From NCBI GenBank assembly GCA_001830645.1, contig MIBM01000336.1, forward strand, positions 1 through 5,570: 5,570 nucleotides of DNA. The letters run 5' to 3'. A model generated the notes under the pieces. That model was not told where the DNA came from, did not search any database, and saw only the letters and a program-made list of their open reading frames with translations. The DNA comes from Spirochaetes bacterium RIFOXYC1_FULL_54_7 (lineage in GTDB: Bacteria; Spirochaetota; Spirochaetia; Treponematales; UBA12059). This document shows positions 5,127 to 5,570 of this stretch, in pieces (position 1 is the stretch's first letter; the number at the start of each line of letters is the position of its first letter). Made by a program: the position numbers and the translations under genes.

Positions 5127-5548
5127 AAACCTTCCTGGACAGCAACATCATCGTATACGCCAACGATGCTACGGATGAGCAAAAGCAGGAAACCGCCATC
5201 AACCTGATCCAGAAGCACATGCGCGATGGAAGCGGCGTCATATCCACCCAGGTCATGCAGGAATATGCGGATAATGCCATGCAGAAGCTGGGCCAGGCAG
5301 TACCGGTGGTAATGCACCAACTGCACCTGCTTGAATCGCTGTCGGTGGTAGTCATCAAGCCTGAACTGGTTCGACGGGGTCTGGAAATAAAAACCCTCTA
5401 CGGGCTGTCATACTGGGACAGCCTCATAGTAGCCGTAGCAGAATCTGCTGGCTGCAGCCAGGTCCTGAGCGAAGACCTCAATTCTGGCCAGTCATATTGC
5501 GGCATGCGCTGGGTCAATCCGTTCATGGTAGATAAAACGGCCAGTTAG
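5123..5548 (+). CDS. vapC: VapC-type PIN-domain ribonuclease toxin
   Basis: A 141-aa single PIN domain of usual VapC length. It opens with the signature TFLDSNIIVYAND, giving the first acidic residue D6 plus N8; the others are E47 in QEYADN, D99 in SYWDSLIV and D118 in LSEDLNSGQ. All four metal-coordinating acids are present, so the Mg-dependent RNase should be active. VapC toxins cut tRNA or rRNA; the target cannot be predicted here. The start codon is shared with the antitoxin stop as ATGA, and no strong ribosome binding site of its own is visible, which fits translational coupling that keeps the toxin below the antitoxin. Confidence 0.92.
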   Translation: MKTFLDSNIIVYANDATDEQKQETAINLIQKHMRDGSGVISTQVMQEYADNAMQKLGQAVPVVMHQLHLLESLSVVVIKPELVRRGLEIKTLYGLSYWDSLIVAVAESAGCSQVLSEDLNSGQSYCGMRWVNPFMVDKTAS

Positions 5549-5570
5549 CCCTGCCACAGGACCTGATGAC

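Overview
The window is bacterial DNA of moderate GC content, densely packed, with two toxin-antitoxin modules at its edges and five metabolic or uncharacterised genes between them. The lineage cannot be fixed from the sequence. The gene mix (DUF72 protein, HpcH/HpaI aldolase, Eis-like acetyltransferase, small secreted FMN-binding protein) would fit a free-living anaerobe, possibly a spirochaete, but that is only a weak impression.

Left half, minus strand (82-2528). Two transcription units follow one another. The upstream one is a DUF72/YecE-family gene (2528-1671) overlapping by 11 bp an HpcH/HpaI-type class II aldolase gene (1681-902). After a 56-bp gap comes an MNT-HEPN pair: an MntA-like nucleotidyltransferase antitoxin (845-519) overlapping by 31 bp a HepT-like HEPN toxin (549-82). 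The HEPN RX4HXY motif and the MNT GSX9DXD motif are both intact, so this looks like a complete type VII toxin-antitoxin module.

Right half, plus strand (2647-5548). A divergent 118-bp intergenic region separates the DUF72 gene from a small exported FMN-binding protein gene (2647-3042). Next come an uncharacterised 132-aa protein (3083-3481), an Eis-like GNAT acetyltransferase (3585-4769), and a VapBC module (RHH antitoxin 4875-5126, PIN toxin 5123-5548, ATGA overlap). The VapBC promoter region is AT-rich and carries an inverted repeat suited to autoregulation.

Three observations deserve most attention. (1) The first genes mntA and DUF72 lack a Shine-Dalgarno sequence, and each has a sigma70-like -10 box ending exactly 6 nt before ATG, which predicts leaderless mRNAs; the operon-internal genes carry Shine-Dalgarno sequences. 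(2) A 17-bp perfect-but-one tandem duplication supplies the stop codon of the uncharacterised 132-aa protein; with one copy the frame would run on into the acetyltransferase gene. (3) That unknown protein sits 40 bp behind a predicted covalently flavinylated exported protein, which makes it a candidate partner in an undescribed extracytoplasmic flavin function. No RNA genes, CRISPR arrays, insertion sequences or strong intrinsic terminators were seen.
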